Source: Pyrobaculum neutrophilum V24Sta (GTDB taxonomy: Archaea; Thermoproteota; Thermoprotei; Thermoproteales; Thermoproteaceae). Taken from it: a stretch of 64,000 nt of DNA. The position numbers were made by a program, and so were the translations under genes. Shown here piece after piece: positions 32,581 to 40,954 of the stretch; within the stretch, counting starts at the first letter, position 1, and the number at the start of each line of letters is the position of its first letter. The stretch is from positions 1,352,618-1,416,617 of the forward strand of contig NC_010525.1 in assembly GCF_000019805.1 (NCBI RefSeq), read 5' to 3'. Under the pieces are notes generated by a model. That model worked only from the letters and a program-made list of their open reading frames with translations. It was not told the DNA's origin and ran no database searches.

Positions 32581-33137
32581 GTGAGCACCTGTACGAAGAG
32601 GTCGCTATATATAGGCCCCCTCGGCGTAAGCACAGACCTCTTCAGCTTAACTTTATCCACAACAGCGGCTCCAAACTCGGTGTTTTTGTGACGCTCGACG
32701 AGCTCTCTCAACTTGTCCACGTTTCGCCCTGATTTAACCCTGCCGATGGTTAAATGTGGAGTGAAGTCCCTCTCCTCCCTGTGTTCTGCGTATTTATCCA
32801 CGGCCGCCCTCACGGCGTTAGCCAACCTCGTAAGCTCCTCCGCCCCCTGTGCAACCCCTACCCAGAGGACCCGGGGGCTGGCCATGTGTGGAAACACGCC
32901 GAGTCCCACAAGCCTAATCTCGAACCTCTGGTGTTTCAACGCGGCCAGCGCCCTAGCTATATCGTTTATCCTGCCCTGGGGAACCTCGCCGAGGAAGCGG
33001 AGGGTGATGTGCAGGTTCTCCCTCTCAACAAGCTTGACGTCTACGCCAAGGCCGAGAACCTCCCGTTGTATCTGCTCAACCCGCCTAACCACCTCAGGGC
33101 TGTCTATATCAACGGCGATGAAGGCCCTCACGCTCAT
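32577..33137 (-). CDS. thpR: RNA 2',3'-cyclic phosphodiesterase / 2'-5' RNA ligase-like (ThpR)
   Basis: 186 residues of the 2H phosphoesterase family with both HxTx motifs: HITLRFLGEV (His about 45) and HLTIGRVKSG (His about 126). Acts on RNA with 2',3'-cyclic ends, probably in tRNA splicing or repair. ATG at 33137 overlaps the TFE-beta stop (ATGA). Operon TFE-beta, thpR, cca; the association with the CCA enzyme suggests RNA 3'-end metabolism. Confidence 0.9.
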   Translation of the reverse strand: MSVRAFIAVDIDSPEVVRRVEQIQREVLGLGVDVKLVERENLHITLRFLGEVPQGRINDIARALAALKHQRFEIRLVGLGVFPHMASPRVLWVGVAQGAEELTRLANAVRAAVDKYAEHREERDFTPHLTIGRVKSGRNVDKLRELVERHKNTEFGAAVVDKVKLKRSVLTPRGPIYSDLFVQVLT

Positions 33138-33574
33138 GGCGTAAACCTCGACACCCACTTGGTCAATAGGTCGCATGTGTGGGGCGCTATGAAGCCTATG
33201 CCGCAACGGTCGGAGTATGGACAGTAGACGCACGGGATCGATAGAAGGGTCCTAATCTCCCTCGGCATAGACTCCACGTTGATGGTAAAGCTCTCCACAG
33301 ACTCTTCGCGGATTTTGCCCAACAGCCTATACGCCTTTTCCGTCAACTTAATGACGTAAACCCCCCTCTTGTTTCCGCCCACCCTCTCCCGGGCTATCAA
33401 ACCCCTTTTTTCGAGCCTAGCCAATATGGGGAGGCCAGTCTTGCTGTCTATACCTATGTACTTCCAGAGGTTCCTCTGCTGGTAGCTCCCTCCGAGCCTC
33501 TCAAGGCCCTGCAAAATCTGGATCTCAACCTCGGTCAAAACATCTGAGTCCTCGGTGAATTCCTGCGCAGCCAC
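33134..33574 (-). CDS. Transcription initiation factor TFE beta subunit (RPC39-like)
   Basis: 146 residues: an N-terminal winged helix (about 14-82; VEIQILQGLERLGGSYQQRNLWKYIGIDSKTGLPILARLEKRGLI) and a C-terminal cluster site CVYCPYSDRC...C with Cys115, Cys118, Cys124 and Cys134. That Cys spacing after a winged helix is the signature of archaeal TFE-beta, which with TFE-alpha promotes promoter opening. It lies next to tfb. GTG at 33574, about 28 bp from a TATA cttataaag. Confidence 0.82.
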   Translation of the reverse strand: MAAQEFTEDSDVLTEVEIQILQGLERLGGSYQQRNLWKYIGIDSKTGLPILARLEKRGLIARERVGGNKRGVYVIKLTEKAYRLLGKIREESVESFTINVESMPREIRTLLSIPCVYCPYSDRCGIGFIAPHTCDLLTKWVSRFTP

Positions 33575-33608
33575 GACAGAAGGATTTTCCCGCCGCCTTA
33601 TAAAGTTT

Positions 33609-34505
33609 CTAAAGCGTTATCTCGATGTAGAGCCTCTCGGAGAGCTCCTTCAGGAGCTCTCTGACAGGGCCCTCGGTGGAGTCCGCCGCCTTTGCGAGCT
33701 CCTTCTGGGTAACCTCCACCCCCGCTAGATAGCAGGCGTAGTACACCGCGGCCGCTGCGAGGACCTGAGGCTTCCTCCCGTTTCTAATACGCGGAGACGA
33801 CATTATGTAGCGGAGAATATCCACGGCGATGCGGAGAACCTCCGCGGTTTTCTCATCCCCAATCCCGAGCGCCGCCACGATCTTGGGTATGTAGATCTTA
33901 GGATCTGTACGCGGTGGCCTTAAGCCAAGGCTGTTCGCTACCTTCAGCAACTCCATGTACGCCGACTGGAAGGCGGACCGGTCTACGCCCAGCTGTTCGT
34001 AGAGCGTCTTAGGCGTGACGGCGGCGACGCCTCTGCTCTTCAGCGTAAAGAGCAAAGCAGCGGCGTAGCCCTCCAGCCGGGGGGCACGGTACCCCGCCTC
34101 ATACAGCCTCTTGTAGAGTTGCACGGTCTCCTCGACGATGCTGGGGTGTAGGTTTAGCTTTTCCCTGGCGGAGTCCAGAAACTCCCTGATGTCTATCTCC
34201 ACGCGCTCGAGGGGCGTCGTGAGAGGCCTGGCGAACTTCTTTAGGCTTATCGCCTTCAGCTTGTCCATGATCTTTATATTGCCGTACTCTATATCCCCCA
34301 GCGAGGACCCCACCGGCCCCGCGTGGGCTCTAGAGGACTCGGGCCTCCTCCACTCTGGCCCAAGATCTGCGATGCTCTCTCTCAGGACGGTGCCACAACT
34401 TCTACACACCACCTGGCCGCGCTCGTAGTCGACGGCGACGTCGTTTACCGCGCCGCACGTTGGGCAACGGTACTCCTCCAGCTCAAAAATCAGCCTCCGC
34501 GTCAT
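33609..34505 (-). CDS. tfb: Transcription initiation factor B
   Basis: 298 residues. N-terminal zinc ribbon CPTCGAVNDVAVDYERGQVVCRSCG (about 14-38), the B-reader/linker segment, and two cyclin-like repeats (about 105-298) that bind TBP and BRE. This is the general archaeal TFIIB homologue. It overlaps gar1 by 4 bp and is followed by TFE-beta after 34 bp. Multiple TFBs are common; which paralogue this is cannot be told. Confidence 0.95.
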   Translation of the reverse strand: MTRRLIFELEEYRCPTCGAVNDVAVDYERGQVVCRSCGTVLRESIADLGPEWRRPESSRAHAGPVGSSLGDIEYGNIKIMDKLKAISLKKFARPLTTPLERVEIDIREFLDSAREKLNLHPSIVEETVQLYKRLYEAGYRAPRLEGYAAALLFTLKSRGVAAVTPKTLYEQLGVDRSAFQSAYMELLKVANSLGLRPPRTDPKIYIPKIVAALGIGDEKTAEVLRIAVDILRYIMSSPRIRNGRKPQVLAAAAVYYACYLAGVEVTQKELAKAADSTEGPVRELLKELSERLYIEITL

Positions 34506-34747
34506 CTCCCCCTCTTCCTAAGGTCTTGCGGTTTTACATACAGCGGCTGGCCCAGTATAGACTCGTCCCTAGCCGCCGGCTTTATAAGGCCGTAGGGGTT
34601 TTTCACATTGCCTATCACGTCGTAGAGAACCCCGACCTTTTTCATCGTGTAGGTATAGACGTTGACGTAGAGGGGGGGAACCTCGGCCAACCTTACGACG
34701 AGGTTCCCCATATGTGAGTAATGAAGAGCAGTGCCAATGCGCTTCAT
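34502..34747 (-). CDS. gar1: H/ACA RNP component Gar1
   Basis: 81 residues: MKRIGTALHYSHMGNLVVRLAEVPPLYVNVYTYTMKKVGVLYDVIGNVKNPYGLIKP, the conserved six-stranded barrel of Gar1, which binds Cbf5 in the pseudouridylation RNP. It precedes tfb with an ATGA overlap, an arrangement I recall from other crenarchaea. The TATA (attattaatc) lies about 28 bp upstream of ATG 34747. Confidence 0.9.
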   Translation of the reverse strand: MKRIGTALHYSHMGNLVVRLAEVPPLYVNVYTYTMKKVGVLYDVIGNVKNPYGLIKPAARDESILGQPLYVKPQDLRKRGR

Positions 34748-34898
34748 TAAAGCAACTATAGGCCCCGATTAATAATAGTTTGCCCCTCCATACCCGGATA
34801 ATACCTCGCCGGCGAGCGGTGCCGCCCTGCTGAACGCCGATTTATGACGTCGGCAGGCAAGACGGAGGTGTTTATATACCCCATATTTTTCCTCTGTC
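34748..34898. other. gar1/rps8e intergenic region with a 12-bp palindrome
   Basis: The 151-bp spacer holds the gar1 TATA (about 34775, leftward) and the rps8e TATA gtttatata (about 34875, rightward). Between them lie the perfect palindrome CTCGCCGGCGAG (34805-34816) and a GCCGA/TCGGC hairpin (about 34837-34856). No ORF. The palindrome may be a protein-binding site. Confidence 0.45.
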
Positions 34899-35294
34899 GT
34901 GAAGCTAGGCGCCTTTTACAAGGGTGGGGATTTAAAGAAGCCAAGCGGCGGGAAGAAGAGGAGAGTAAGGAGGACGAAAAAGAAGGCATTGGGAGGTGGA
35001 CCTCCCCAGATTCCGAAACTAGGCGAGAACGACGTTAGGGTCGTGGAGAGGGTGAGGGGAGGCAACATAAAGGTGCGGATGAGGGAGGCAAGGTTCGCAA
35101 ATGTATATGTGCCGAAGGAGAAACGATATGTGAAAGCTAGAATCGTCTCCATAGTATCTACCCCGGCCAATCCCGACTACGCGAGGCGTAACTTCATAGT
35201 AAAGGGCGCGGTTATACAGACCGAGGTCGGCAAGGCGGTGGTTACGTCGAGGCCGGGGCAAGACGGCGTTATCAACGCGGTACTTATAGAATGA
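34899..35294 (+). CDS. rps8e: 30S ribosomal protein S8e
   Basis: 131 residues: [35 protein letters not shown] is the basic N-terminus of archaeal eS8, followed by the conserved [15 protein letters not shown] and [12 protein letters not shown]-like segments. GTG at 34899 follows the TATA by 24 bp. First of an operon with srp19 (4-bp overlap) and a GPN GTPase. Confidence 0.95.
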   Translation: MKLGAFYKGGDLKKPSGGKKRRVRRTKKKALGGGPPQIPKLGENDVRVVERVRGGNIKVRMREARFANVYVPKEKRYVKARIVSIVSTPANPDYARRNFIVKGAVIQTEVGKAVVTSRPGQDGVINAVLIE

Positions 35295-35578
35295 AGAAGA
35301 GGGGCGGGAGGATCCTCTGGCTAGTCAACATCGACGCCTCGGTTCCGCGCTCCAGGGGGAGGATCCTACCCAGGGGGCAAGCCTTGAACAAGCCGACGAT
35401 ACAAGAGGTCGCAAAAGCGCTGGAGAGGCTGGGCTATAGGTACCAAGTCTACCCCGAGAAGAGACATCCGGCTATCTGGTTCGAGGAAAGACTCGCCGGG
35501 TACTTCGTGGTCGAGACAGAGGAGGATGTCAGGAGCTTGGCTTCTAAGGTGGCGGAGGAGGTCAGAAAATCCAGGTGA
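35291..35578 (+). CDS. srp19: Signal recognition particle 19 kDa protein
   Basis: 95 residues with the SRP19 core: [41 protein letters not shown]. It binds helices 6 and 8 of the 7S RNA and prepares it for SRP54, which is encoded at the left edge. Overlaps rps8e and the GPN gene by a few bases each. Confidence 0.93.
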   Translation: MKKRGGRILWLVNIDASVPRSRGRILPRGQALNKPTIQEVAKALERLGYRYQVYPEKRHPAIWFEERLAGYFVVETEEDVRSLASKVAEEVRKSR

Positions 35579-36327
35579 TGTATACGGTGTTTTTCATAGG
35601 CACAGCCGGCTCTGGCAAATCCACTCTGGTGTCCGCGCTGTCGAACTGGCTGGAGGATCAAGGCTTTGACGTTGGCGTAGTCAACCTAGACCCCGCCGCC
35701 GAGTATCTGCCGTATGTCCCAGACATAGACGTAAGAGATAGAATAAGCGCGAGGAGGATAATGAAGCAGTTTAAGCTAGGCCCAAACGCGTCGATTGTAG
35801 CAGCAGTGGACATGATGGTCACCGAGGCGGAGAGGATCAAGGAGGAGATGGAGGTGGTGGGCGCCCCCATCTTCCTCATAGACACCCCCGGCCAGATGGA
35901 GCTGTTCGCCTTTAGGCAGAGCGGCGCCTACCTAATACAGAGGCTGTCAGACGTCCACAGCCTCGTGGTATATGTAGCAGACGCCGTCTATATGCAGACG
36001 GTAGACGGCTTCGCCACCACCATGTTGCTGGCCCTCTCCAGCAGAATTAGGTTCAAGAAGCCCCAGATCGTCGCGGTAAACAAGGCCGACCTCCTATCGG
36101 AGGAGGCGACCGTCACTATAAACAACTGGGTGGAAGACCCCGAGGCCCTGCTGGAGTCGCTAGATATGCCGCAGTACGAGAAGGAAGTGTTGCGGTCTGT
36201 GGCCAACATGGGGGGCTTCGTCGAGCCCGTCTTCGTGTCGGCCAAGACGGGGGAGGGCCTAGATAGGCTGTACCACAAGCTCCAGATGCACTACACTGGA
36301 GGCGAGGACGCTCAGCTCCCGCCTTGA
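35578..36327 (+). CDS. GPN-loop GTPase
   Basis: 249 residues. P-loop GTAGSGKSTLV (about 7-17), the GPN loop appears as KLGPNASIVAA (about 66-76), DTPGQMELF (about 101-109) and NKADL (about 161-165). GPN GTPases are homodimers; eukaryotic ones assist RNA polymerase assembly, and the archaeal role is less defined. ATG at 35578 is preferred to the GTG at 35575; it overlaps the srp19 stop. Confidence 0.92.
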   Translation: MYTVFFIGTAGSGKSTLVSALSNWLEDQGFDVGVVNLDPAAEYLPYVPDIDVRDRISARRIMKQFKLGPNASIVAAVDMMVTEAERIKEEMEVVGAPIFLIDTPGQMELFAFRQSGAYLIQRLSDVHSLVVYVADAVYMQTVDGFATTMLLALSSRIRFKKPQIVAVNKADLLSEEATVTINNWVEDPEALLESLDMPQYEKEVLRSVANMGGFVEPVFVSAKTGEGLDRLYHKLQMHYTGGEDAQLPP

Positions 36328-36614
36328 TACGGAACTAGGTGGTCAGCCGTGGTTATGACGATCTTCTTCTTATCGCCGAGGTACGTCTCTATGACGTACG
36401 CCCGCCCCCTCGTGCCCACCACCACGCCGACCTTCCCCTGGTACCGCCGGTGCGGCGCCGTCGTGATATAGGTGGGGTCTATGTCTATGACTACCTTATC
36501 CCCAGGCTTGTACTCATATAGAAGTCTGGAGAGGCCGGACATCCCCCTCTCCCTTGGCTTCTTCCTCAGCAGCTTCCTGCTCTTGTAGCGGTAGCCATGG
36601 GTTCTTTTTACCAT
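36312..36614 (-). CDS. rpl21e: 50S ribosomal protein L21e
   Basis: 100 residues: MVKRTHGYRYKSRKLLRKKPRERG, then EYKPGDKVVIDIDPTY and HRRYQGKVGVVVGTRGRAYVIE, all diagnostic of eL21. ATG at 36614 is about 20 bp after a TATA-like gattttaaaag. Faces the rpoF operon but with separate TATA boxes. Overlaps the convergent GPN gene by 16 bp. Confidence 0.95.
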   Translation of the reverse strand: MVKRTHGYRYKSRKLLRKKPRERGMSGLSRLLYEYKPGDKVVIDIDPTYITTAPHRRYQGKVGVVVGTRGRAYVIETYLGDKKKIVITTADHLVPYQGGS

Positions 36615-36699
36615 AGCCGCCGGAAGCTTAGAGATTTTAAAAGTTTTAGGTCGGCTCTCGGCGGCGTATAAGTTATAAACTATAGAGAGATGTGGACAA

Positions 36700-37038
36700 G
36701 TGAGCGTGAAGAGGATACGTAGGTCTGAAGAGGTGACAAACGCAAAGGCCCTGGAGATTCTCAGGAGTATCTCCAACACGGCGCAACAGCTGACCGAGGA
36801 CCAGAGGAAAACCCTGGACTACCTGGAGAAGGTGACGAAGAGGACCCCGGAGGAGGCCGAATCCCTCGTGAGACAGCTAGTCGAGAAGTTCGGATTTACC
36901 AGAGTAACCGCGATACAGCTTGTCAACCTCTCCATAGAGTCCATAGACGAGCTGAGGACAGCCCTGTCTTACCTAGAGAGGAGGGACTACTCAGAAAGCG
37001 AGCTGAAGGAGATATTCAAAACGCTCACGGGGCAATGA
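36700..37038 (+). CDS. rpoF: DNA-directed RNA polymerase subunit F (Rpb4 homologue)
   Basis: 112 residues, all helical, with the Rpb4/RpoF-like C-terminal HRDC-type region SIESIDELRTALSYLERRDYSESELKEIFKTL. It pairs with RpoE (Rpb7) to form the polymerase stalk. The L21e-RpoF-DUF655 neighbourhood is conserved in archaea, which supports the call. GTG at 36700 follows the TATA gttataaac by about 25 bp. Confidence 0.88.
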   Translation: MSVKRIRRSEEVTNAKALEILRSISNTAQQLTEDQRKTLDYLEKVTKRTPEEAESLVRQLVEKFGFTRVTAIQLVNLSIESIDELRTALSYLERRDYSESELKEIFKTLTGQ

Positions 37039-37616
37039 GGGGCAGGAAGGAGGAGTACGCATACGTAATAGACATACTACCGCCGGAGGTCGCTCTCTAC
37101 AAGCTACCGCCAAAGATGAGGCGGGACTTCCCCCACGATGTAACATATGCGCATCTGGTGGGGGAGGACCACTTCGCCCTACTGGAGGTTACGCTGAAGA
37201 AGGGCGTCTCGGTCGAGATCGGGGAGCGGCTTTACGTGGGGCTAGGCACCAGGGAGAAGGTGGACAAAATCGTGAGACGCATCAGATATGAAGATCTGCA
37301 ACCGCAGGGGAGAGACAACCTGAAGATTGTGGTGAGGAAGATTGTGGAGCAACAGGAGTCCAGGTTTGTGAAGTGGATAAACGAGACCGGCCCCGTGACG
37401 CTCAAGTTGCACAGCCTGGAGCTCCTAAGGGGGGTGGGTAAGAAGAAGGTGCACGAGGTGTTGGAGGAGAGGAAGAAGAAGCCCTTCTCGTCGTACGAAG
37501 AGGTGAAACAGAGGGTGGGTCTCGACTTGGTCGAGTTGATAACAGACAGGATACTCAGGGAGATAGCGGGAGAAGACCCGTACTACCTCTTCGCCTCGCC
37601 GCCGCCTAGCCAGTAG
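37035..37616 (+). CDS. DUF655 RNA-binding protein
   Basis: 193 residues: an N-terminal OB-like region (EEYAYVIDILP...) and a C-terminal helix-hairpin-helix section LELLRGVGKKKVHEVLEERKKKPFSSYEEVKQRV (about 134-167). This is the archaeal DUF655 family, usually next to rpoF and ksgA, and thought to bind RNA or DNA. ATGA overlap with rpoF. No ksgA follows here. Confidence 0.87.
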   Translation: MRGRKEEYAYVIDILPPEVALYKLPPKMRRDFPHDVTYAHLVGEDHFALLEVTLKKGVSVEIGERLYVGLGTREKVDKIVRRIRYEDLQPQGRDNLKIVVRKIVEQQESRFVKWINETGPVTLKLHSLELLRGVGKKKVHEVLEERKKKPFSSYEEVKQRVGLDLVELITDRILREIAGEDPYYLFASPPPSQ

Positions 37617-38015
37617 CTACTTAACGCGCACTATCTTGAACCTATCCAGTATCTGCCAGACCTCCACCTCAGCCCCAGGGGCAAGCCTGCCCTTAGCCTC
37701 CTCCTCGACGTACGACATAGGCACCTCAATCGTCTTGTAATCCCTCATATCCATAAGTTGGATGATGTCTCCAGAGATGGAAAGCACCTGAGCCGTGAAT
37801 TTCTCGATAATCGGCACCTCAACCTGGGCATCCACCGGCAGACTCAACGTCCTCTTCCCCCCGTCGAACACCCCCACCGCCACTATCCTAGCCTTTGCGC
37901 TTCCGTGTTTACCAGTTTTGGACTTCTCGATCTCGACTACTCTGCAAGGCTCCCCGTCTATAACCACGTAGGACCCCTCCTTGAGCTCCCCGGCCTCCAC
38001 GTACTTCGTCGACAT
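37617..38015 (-). CDS. eif5a: Translation initiation factor 5A
   Basis: 132 residues: an SH3-like N-terminal domain with the hypusination loop [21 protein letters not shown] (modified Lys in GKHG) and a C-terminal OB fold. Promotes translation of proline stretches and peptide release. ATG at 38015 is preceded by a TATA (gtatataaa, about 38036). Its stop abuts the convergent DUF655 gene. Confidence 0.95.
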   Translation of the reverse strand: MSTKYVEAGELKEGSYVVIDGEPCRVVEIEKSKTGKHGSAKARIVAVGVFDGGKRTLSLPVDAQVEVPIIEKFTAQVLSISGDIIQLMDMRDYKTIEVPMSYVEEEAKGRLAPGAEVEVWQILDRFKIVRVK

Positions 38016-38044
38016 GGCCCCCTCAGGTCACTGGTATATAAATT

Positions 38045-38887
38045 TTAGACGCATGCATACTTCAGGACGTCGCCACACTTGGGCAACTCGGCGGGTATTC
38101 TGGGGATCGCCTCCGCGATCACCCTCTTGATTATGCCCATCTTCTCTATCATCATCTTCTCAACGGCCTCCGCGGTTACCGGCTGGTGCGGCACCCACAC
38201 GTCGTAGTCTGTGACCAGCGCTATCAAGCCGTAGCACATGCCCAGCTCCCTGGCCAAGTTTATCTCCGGGACGAGGGTCATGCCTATTATGTCGCATCCA
38301 TACACCTCCCGCCATATTCTCGACTCCGCCTTCGTGCTGAACCGGGGCCCCTCTATGCACACGTAGCACCCCCCGTCGTGCGTCTTGTTGTACCTGCCGG
38401 CCACCTCCACCAACACCTTTCTAATCTCTTGGGTGAAGGGCTCTAGGCCTATGGAGATGTGGCAGGTGCGGGGGCCGTCGTAAAACGTGTACTCCCTCGT
38501 CTTTGTCATATCCACAAACTGGTCGGGGACCACGAAGTCGCCTGGAGCATAGTCGGGTCTCAGCGAGCCTACCGCGCTTACGGCGACGATAGATCTGACA
38601 CCCAGGGCGTGGAGGGCGTAGATGTTGGCGCGGTACGGGATCCTATGCGGCGGATACTTATGCCCTCTGCCGTGTCTAGGCAGAAAGGCCACCACTCTGC
38701 CCGAGACCCGCCCCACAATCACGTTGTCGGAGGGTAGGCCGTAGGGCGTATGCATCTGAACCTCTACAGCGTTTTCGAAAATCCCAGGGTCGTACAACCC
38801 GCTTCCCCCAATTATGCCTATCTTTGGGAACTCCTCAAATCCTATCTCCCTCGGGTCCCTTGGGGGCTGCGTGAGTTTCACCGCCAT
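38045..38887 (-). CDS. mtnP: S-methyl-5'-thioadenosine phosphorylase
   Basis: 280-residue purine-nucleoside phosphorylase family 2 enzyme: [15 protein letters not shown] (about 23-37), phosphate-site [20 protein letters not shown] (about 69-88), and [17 protein letters not shown]. Cleaves the methylthioadenosine left from polyamine synthesis. SAH hydrolase at 59934 serves the parallel SAM by-product route. ATG at 38887; its likely TATA (gttttaac, about 38911) lies within the leader of the divergent gene. Confidence 0.93.
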   Translation of the reverse strand: MAVKLTQPPRDPREIGFEEFPKIGIIGGSGLYDPGIFENAVEVQMHTPYGLPSDNVIVGRVSGRVVAFLPRHGRGHKYPPHRIPYRANIYALHALGVRSIVAVSAVGSLRPDYAPGDFVVPDQFVDMTKTREYTFYDGPRTCHISIGLEPFTQEIRKVLVEVAGRYNKTHDGGCYVCIEGPRFSTKAESRIWREVYGCDIIGMTLVPEINLARELGMCYGLIALVTDYDVWVPHQPVTAEAVEKMMIEKMGIIKRVIAEAIPRIPAELPKCGDVLKYACV

Positions 38888-38918
38888 AAAGGTAATATGG
38901 CCCCGTGTTTTAACAGTT

Positions 38919-39410
38919 GTGGAGACGTTTGCTCCATCGCCGGCTGAGCTGGTGAAGAGATACGGGGCAAGGAAGCTACAGTCCGAGAAGTACGAAGTCT
39001 CTGCCTCAAACCTTCCATGGGTGATAAAACGAGACGTGGCGCTGGAAATACTACCGGGTAGGAGGTACTTAGTCGAGGGGGTGCAATTAGAGGGGCTCCC
39101 GCAACCTTGGGAAGCCTACGTGGCTCTCCTCGACGAGAGGGGGGAGTTCGGGGTTGGGTACATAGTGGCCAAGAGACGCAGGATGTTTAAGTGTATATAC
39201 AAGACATACACGAGACCACCCGGCCTGCAGGTTGCCCCCTACATCACGATAAAGCCCGTAGAGCTACACCTAACAGATAAGGAGGGGCTCGTGGACTGCG
39301 TCGAGAGACCTCTCTACGCGAAAACCATAGCCGTCTTCATAAACGCCCCGCCCGACGTGATCAACGGCGTGAAGGTCGCAATGGCGGAGCCCCGCATACT
39401 TCTGACTTGA
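38919..39410 (+). CDS. Unknown protein
   Basis: 163 residues from GTG 38919, mixed alpha/beta, not recognised. It has basic stretches ([27 protein letters not shown]), a conserved-looking [19 protein letters not shown] and a hydrophobic C-terminus. The start is supported by gtaatatgg (about 38893, 26 bp upstream); GTG 38952 is an alternative. Codon use matches neighbours. Only 31 bp separate its start from the divergent mtnP start. Confidence 0.66.
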   Translation: METFAPSPAELVKRYGARKLQSEKYEVSASNLPWVIKRDVALEILPGRRYLVEGVQLEGLPQPWEAYVALLDERGEFGVGYIVAKRRRMFKCIYKTYTRPPGLQVAPYITIKPVELHLTDKEGLVDCVERPLYAKTIAVFINAPPDVINGVKVAMAEPRILLT

Positions 39411-39434
39411 GCCGCAAAGCAAATTGCCGCGAGA

Positions 39435-39625
39435 GCCATCTGCGTCTAGGAGAGCATTGTATCCAAGTCTCCGCCCCCTTTCTACATCGCTGAAAAGCGA
39501 GGCGATGGGGCACTCACTACTGGTCAAAACAGAGGGGCGGAGGTCTTCCAAACACCTCCTCTTTTTGTCAACGACAGCGGAATTTCCCTGCGGAGAAGTC
39601 CTCGGGGGGCCTAAGCGCTCTTCCC
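39435..39625. ncRNA. Large structured RNA candidate E (strand uncertain)
   Basis: In a 375-bp gap without a gene. Pairings: GCGTCTAGG (39443-39451) with CCTAAGCGC (39610-39618), eight of nine positions; CTCCGCCCC (39469-39477) with GGGGCGGAG (39534-39542), perfect; inside this, hairpin TCGCT-GAAA-AGCGA (39487-39500) with a GNRA loop; and GAGGT/ACCTC (39539-39557). About 190 nt, similar in size to the minimal RNase P RNA of Pyrobaculum, but the universal P4 pairing was not found. Confidence 0.45.
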
Positions 39626-39785
39626 ATTGCCGCAACGATAAACCACAAATGCAAAATGCTCCTTCCGGCTCCAGTTTAACCCCACGTCTGTGGTATCGCG
39701 GTATCCATGACGGCGGGATCGGCGGCGCCGTATTGCCTATTGTTGAAGGAAATCTTTAAATATGAGCATCTCTACAGTGGCTAGA

Positions 39786-40148
39786 ATGGAGATAAAACTC
39801 CCAGGTCAAGACGCCGAAGATATCATTGACCAACTGTTAGGCGGCGGTGAAGACCAGTCGCTTATGCAGACGCTGACGAAGGAAAAGGCCCTGGTGAGGA
39901 TCAGGCTTGAAAACAGAAGGGGACACTATGTGACAATAGTGGATTTTGGAAACTCGGAAGATGCGAAGCAACTAGGGATAAAGGACATGGCTAGGGAACT
40001 TAAGAAGAGGTTGGCTGCGGGGGGGACCATTAGAGACAGTTGGATCGAGATACAGGGGGACCACCGCCAGAAGGTGAAAAAACTGCTTATCGAAATGGGG
40101 TTCAAGGAGGAGAACATACTCATAGATGAGGGAGTTACTGAGACATAA
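39786..40148 (+). CDS. Translation initiation factor aIF1 (SUI1 family)
   Basis: 120 residues. The C-terminal half [35 protein letters not shown] (about 82-116) is the SUI1/eIF1 signature; aIF1 guards start-codon selection on the small subunit. The N-terminal 45 residues are a longer extension than in most homologues. ATG 39786 is 29 bp from the TATA tttaaatat; GTG 39777 is also possible. Overlaps the next gene by 23 bp. Confidence 0.87.
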   Translation: MEIKLPGQDAEDIIDQLLGGGEDQSLMQTLTKEKALVRIRLENRRGHYVTIVDFGNSEDAKQLGIKDMARELKKRLAAGGTIRDSWIEIQGDHRQKVKKLLIEMGFKEENILIDEGVTET

Positions 40149-40467
40149 GATCAGAGAGGCGCTAGAGAAAAGCGACTACAGAGCGCTTGCGAGGCTCTGC
40201 CTTGAGGTACTCAACGCAGAGGGGTGGCTCGACTGTTGGAGAAAGATGGAGGGGGTTGTCCAGCGAAGTGGGGAGTACGTACTTGCTAAGTTTCTAGCCT
40301 CGGCCTACGCACTGGCGCAAGACGAGATATATACAATCCTGTCGCCGGCCACGAGGGAGTTCCTCGCGAGAGACGTCGTGGTGTGTCTCGAGAAAACTAC
40401 GCAGGTCCTAGAGCTTCTATCTTCACAAGAGGCGTCTGGAGATATACGCGGACGAGGAGGTGTCTAA
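40126..40467 (+). CDS. Alpha-helical protein of unknown function
   Basis: 113 residues, mainly helical ([26 protein letters not shown]..., [23 protein letters not shown]). Not recognised. It overlaps aIF1 upstream by 23 bp and the convergent nuclease gene by 71 bp, a large overlap for this genome, so the true C-terminus may be shorter in function. Likely co-transcribed with aIF1. Confidence 0.55.
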   Translation: MRELLRHKIREALEKSDYRALARLCLEVLNAEGWLDCWRKMEGVVQRSGEYVLAKFLASAYALAQDEIYTILSPATREFLARDVVVCLEKTTQVLELLSSQEASGDIRGRGGV

Positions 40468-40954
40468 TGCCGCGTAAAACGGCGGCTTTTTCCCTCTGAG
40501 TCTCGGAGACGCGGCCCCCGTTTGTCTTCACCTCAACGGCGTAGAACACCCCGTCTTTGAAGGCGAAGAGGTCCACAGTCTCCATGGCTCTTCTCTCGGC
40601 GAGGAGCTCGACGAGGGGGGTAGCGGCTTCGAGGATCGCCCCGAGCTCCCCCTCTATGCATCTCTTGACGCAGGGGACGTAAACGCTGTATTCCAGCGGC
40701 TCCGCCCGCCGGCCTTCTATGGGGAGGCAACGGCCCCTCCAGTACGTCAGCTTGACGTAACCCACGGCAGTTGGTATAGAGAAGGTGATGGGCTCCTTGG
40801 GCTCGCCTCCGCATTCACCCTCTATAGCTCTGTAGGCTGCCGCCATCTCCAGTAGCCGTATAAACTCCTGGGGTCGCCAGGTCTTGTAGCCGTGTCGTTT
40901 GAGAAAAACCTCCGCTATATATTCGCCGAGTTGGCCGAGGTCGGGCGGATTCAC
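40397..40954 (-). CDS. PD-(D/E)xK nuclease-like protein
   Basis: 185 residues. The C-terminal METVDLFAFKDGVFYAVEVKTNGG (about 124-147) has Asp128, Glu141 and Lys143, matching the D...ExK core of restriction-endonuclease-fold nucleases, and the N-terminal LGQLGEYIAEVFLKRHGY (about 7-24) is the usual first helix. A middle region with three Cys is unique. GTG start overlaps the argS stop by 4 bp, so it is expressed with ArgRS. Function (DNA repair or RNA) unknown. Confidence 0.7.
   Translation of the reverse strand: MNPPDLGQLGEYIAEVFLKRHGYKTWRPQEFIRLLEMAAAYRAIEGECGGEPKEPITFSIPTAVGYVKLTYWRGRCLPIEGRRAEPLEYSVYVPCVKRCIEGELGAILEAATPLVELLAERRAMETVDLFAFKDGVFYAVEVKTNGGRVSETQREKAAVLRGIRHLLVRVYLQTPLVKIEALGPA

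Noticed and set aside
34826-34860. CTGA ... ATGACGT resembling D' and C' boxes before rps8e
   Set aside because: No C box or terminal D box at proper distance on either strand; only a short hairpin remains.
20590-39625. Assignment of candidates A, B, C or E as RNase P RNA or SRP RNA
   Set aside because: None showed both universal RNase P P4 strands or an SRP S domain by eye; reported as unassigned structured RNAs.
39270-39635. 121-residue minus-strand ORF covering the gap after the unknown gene at 38919
   Set aside because: Low-quality composition, overlaps a coding region in antisense and lies in a region with strong RNA-like pairing; no TATA at leaderless distance.
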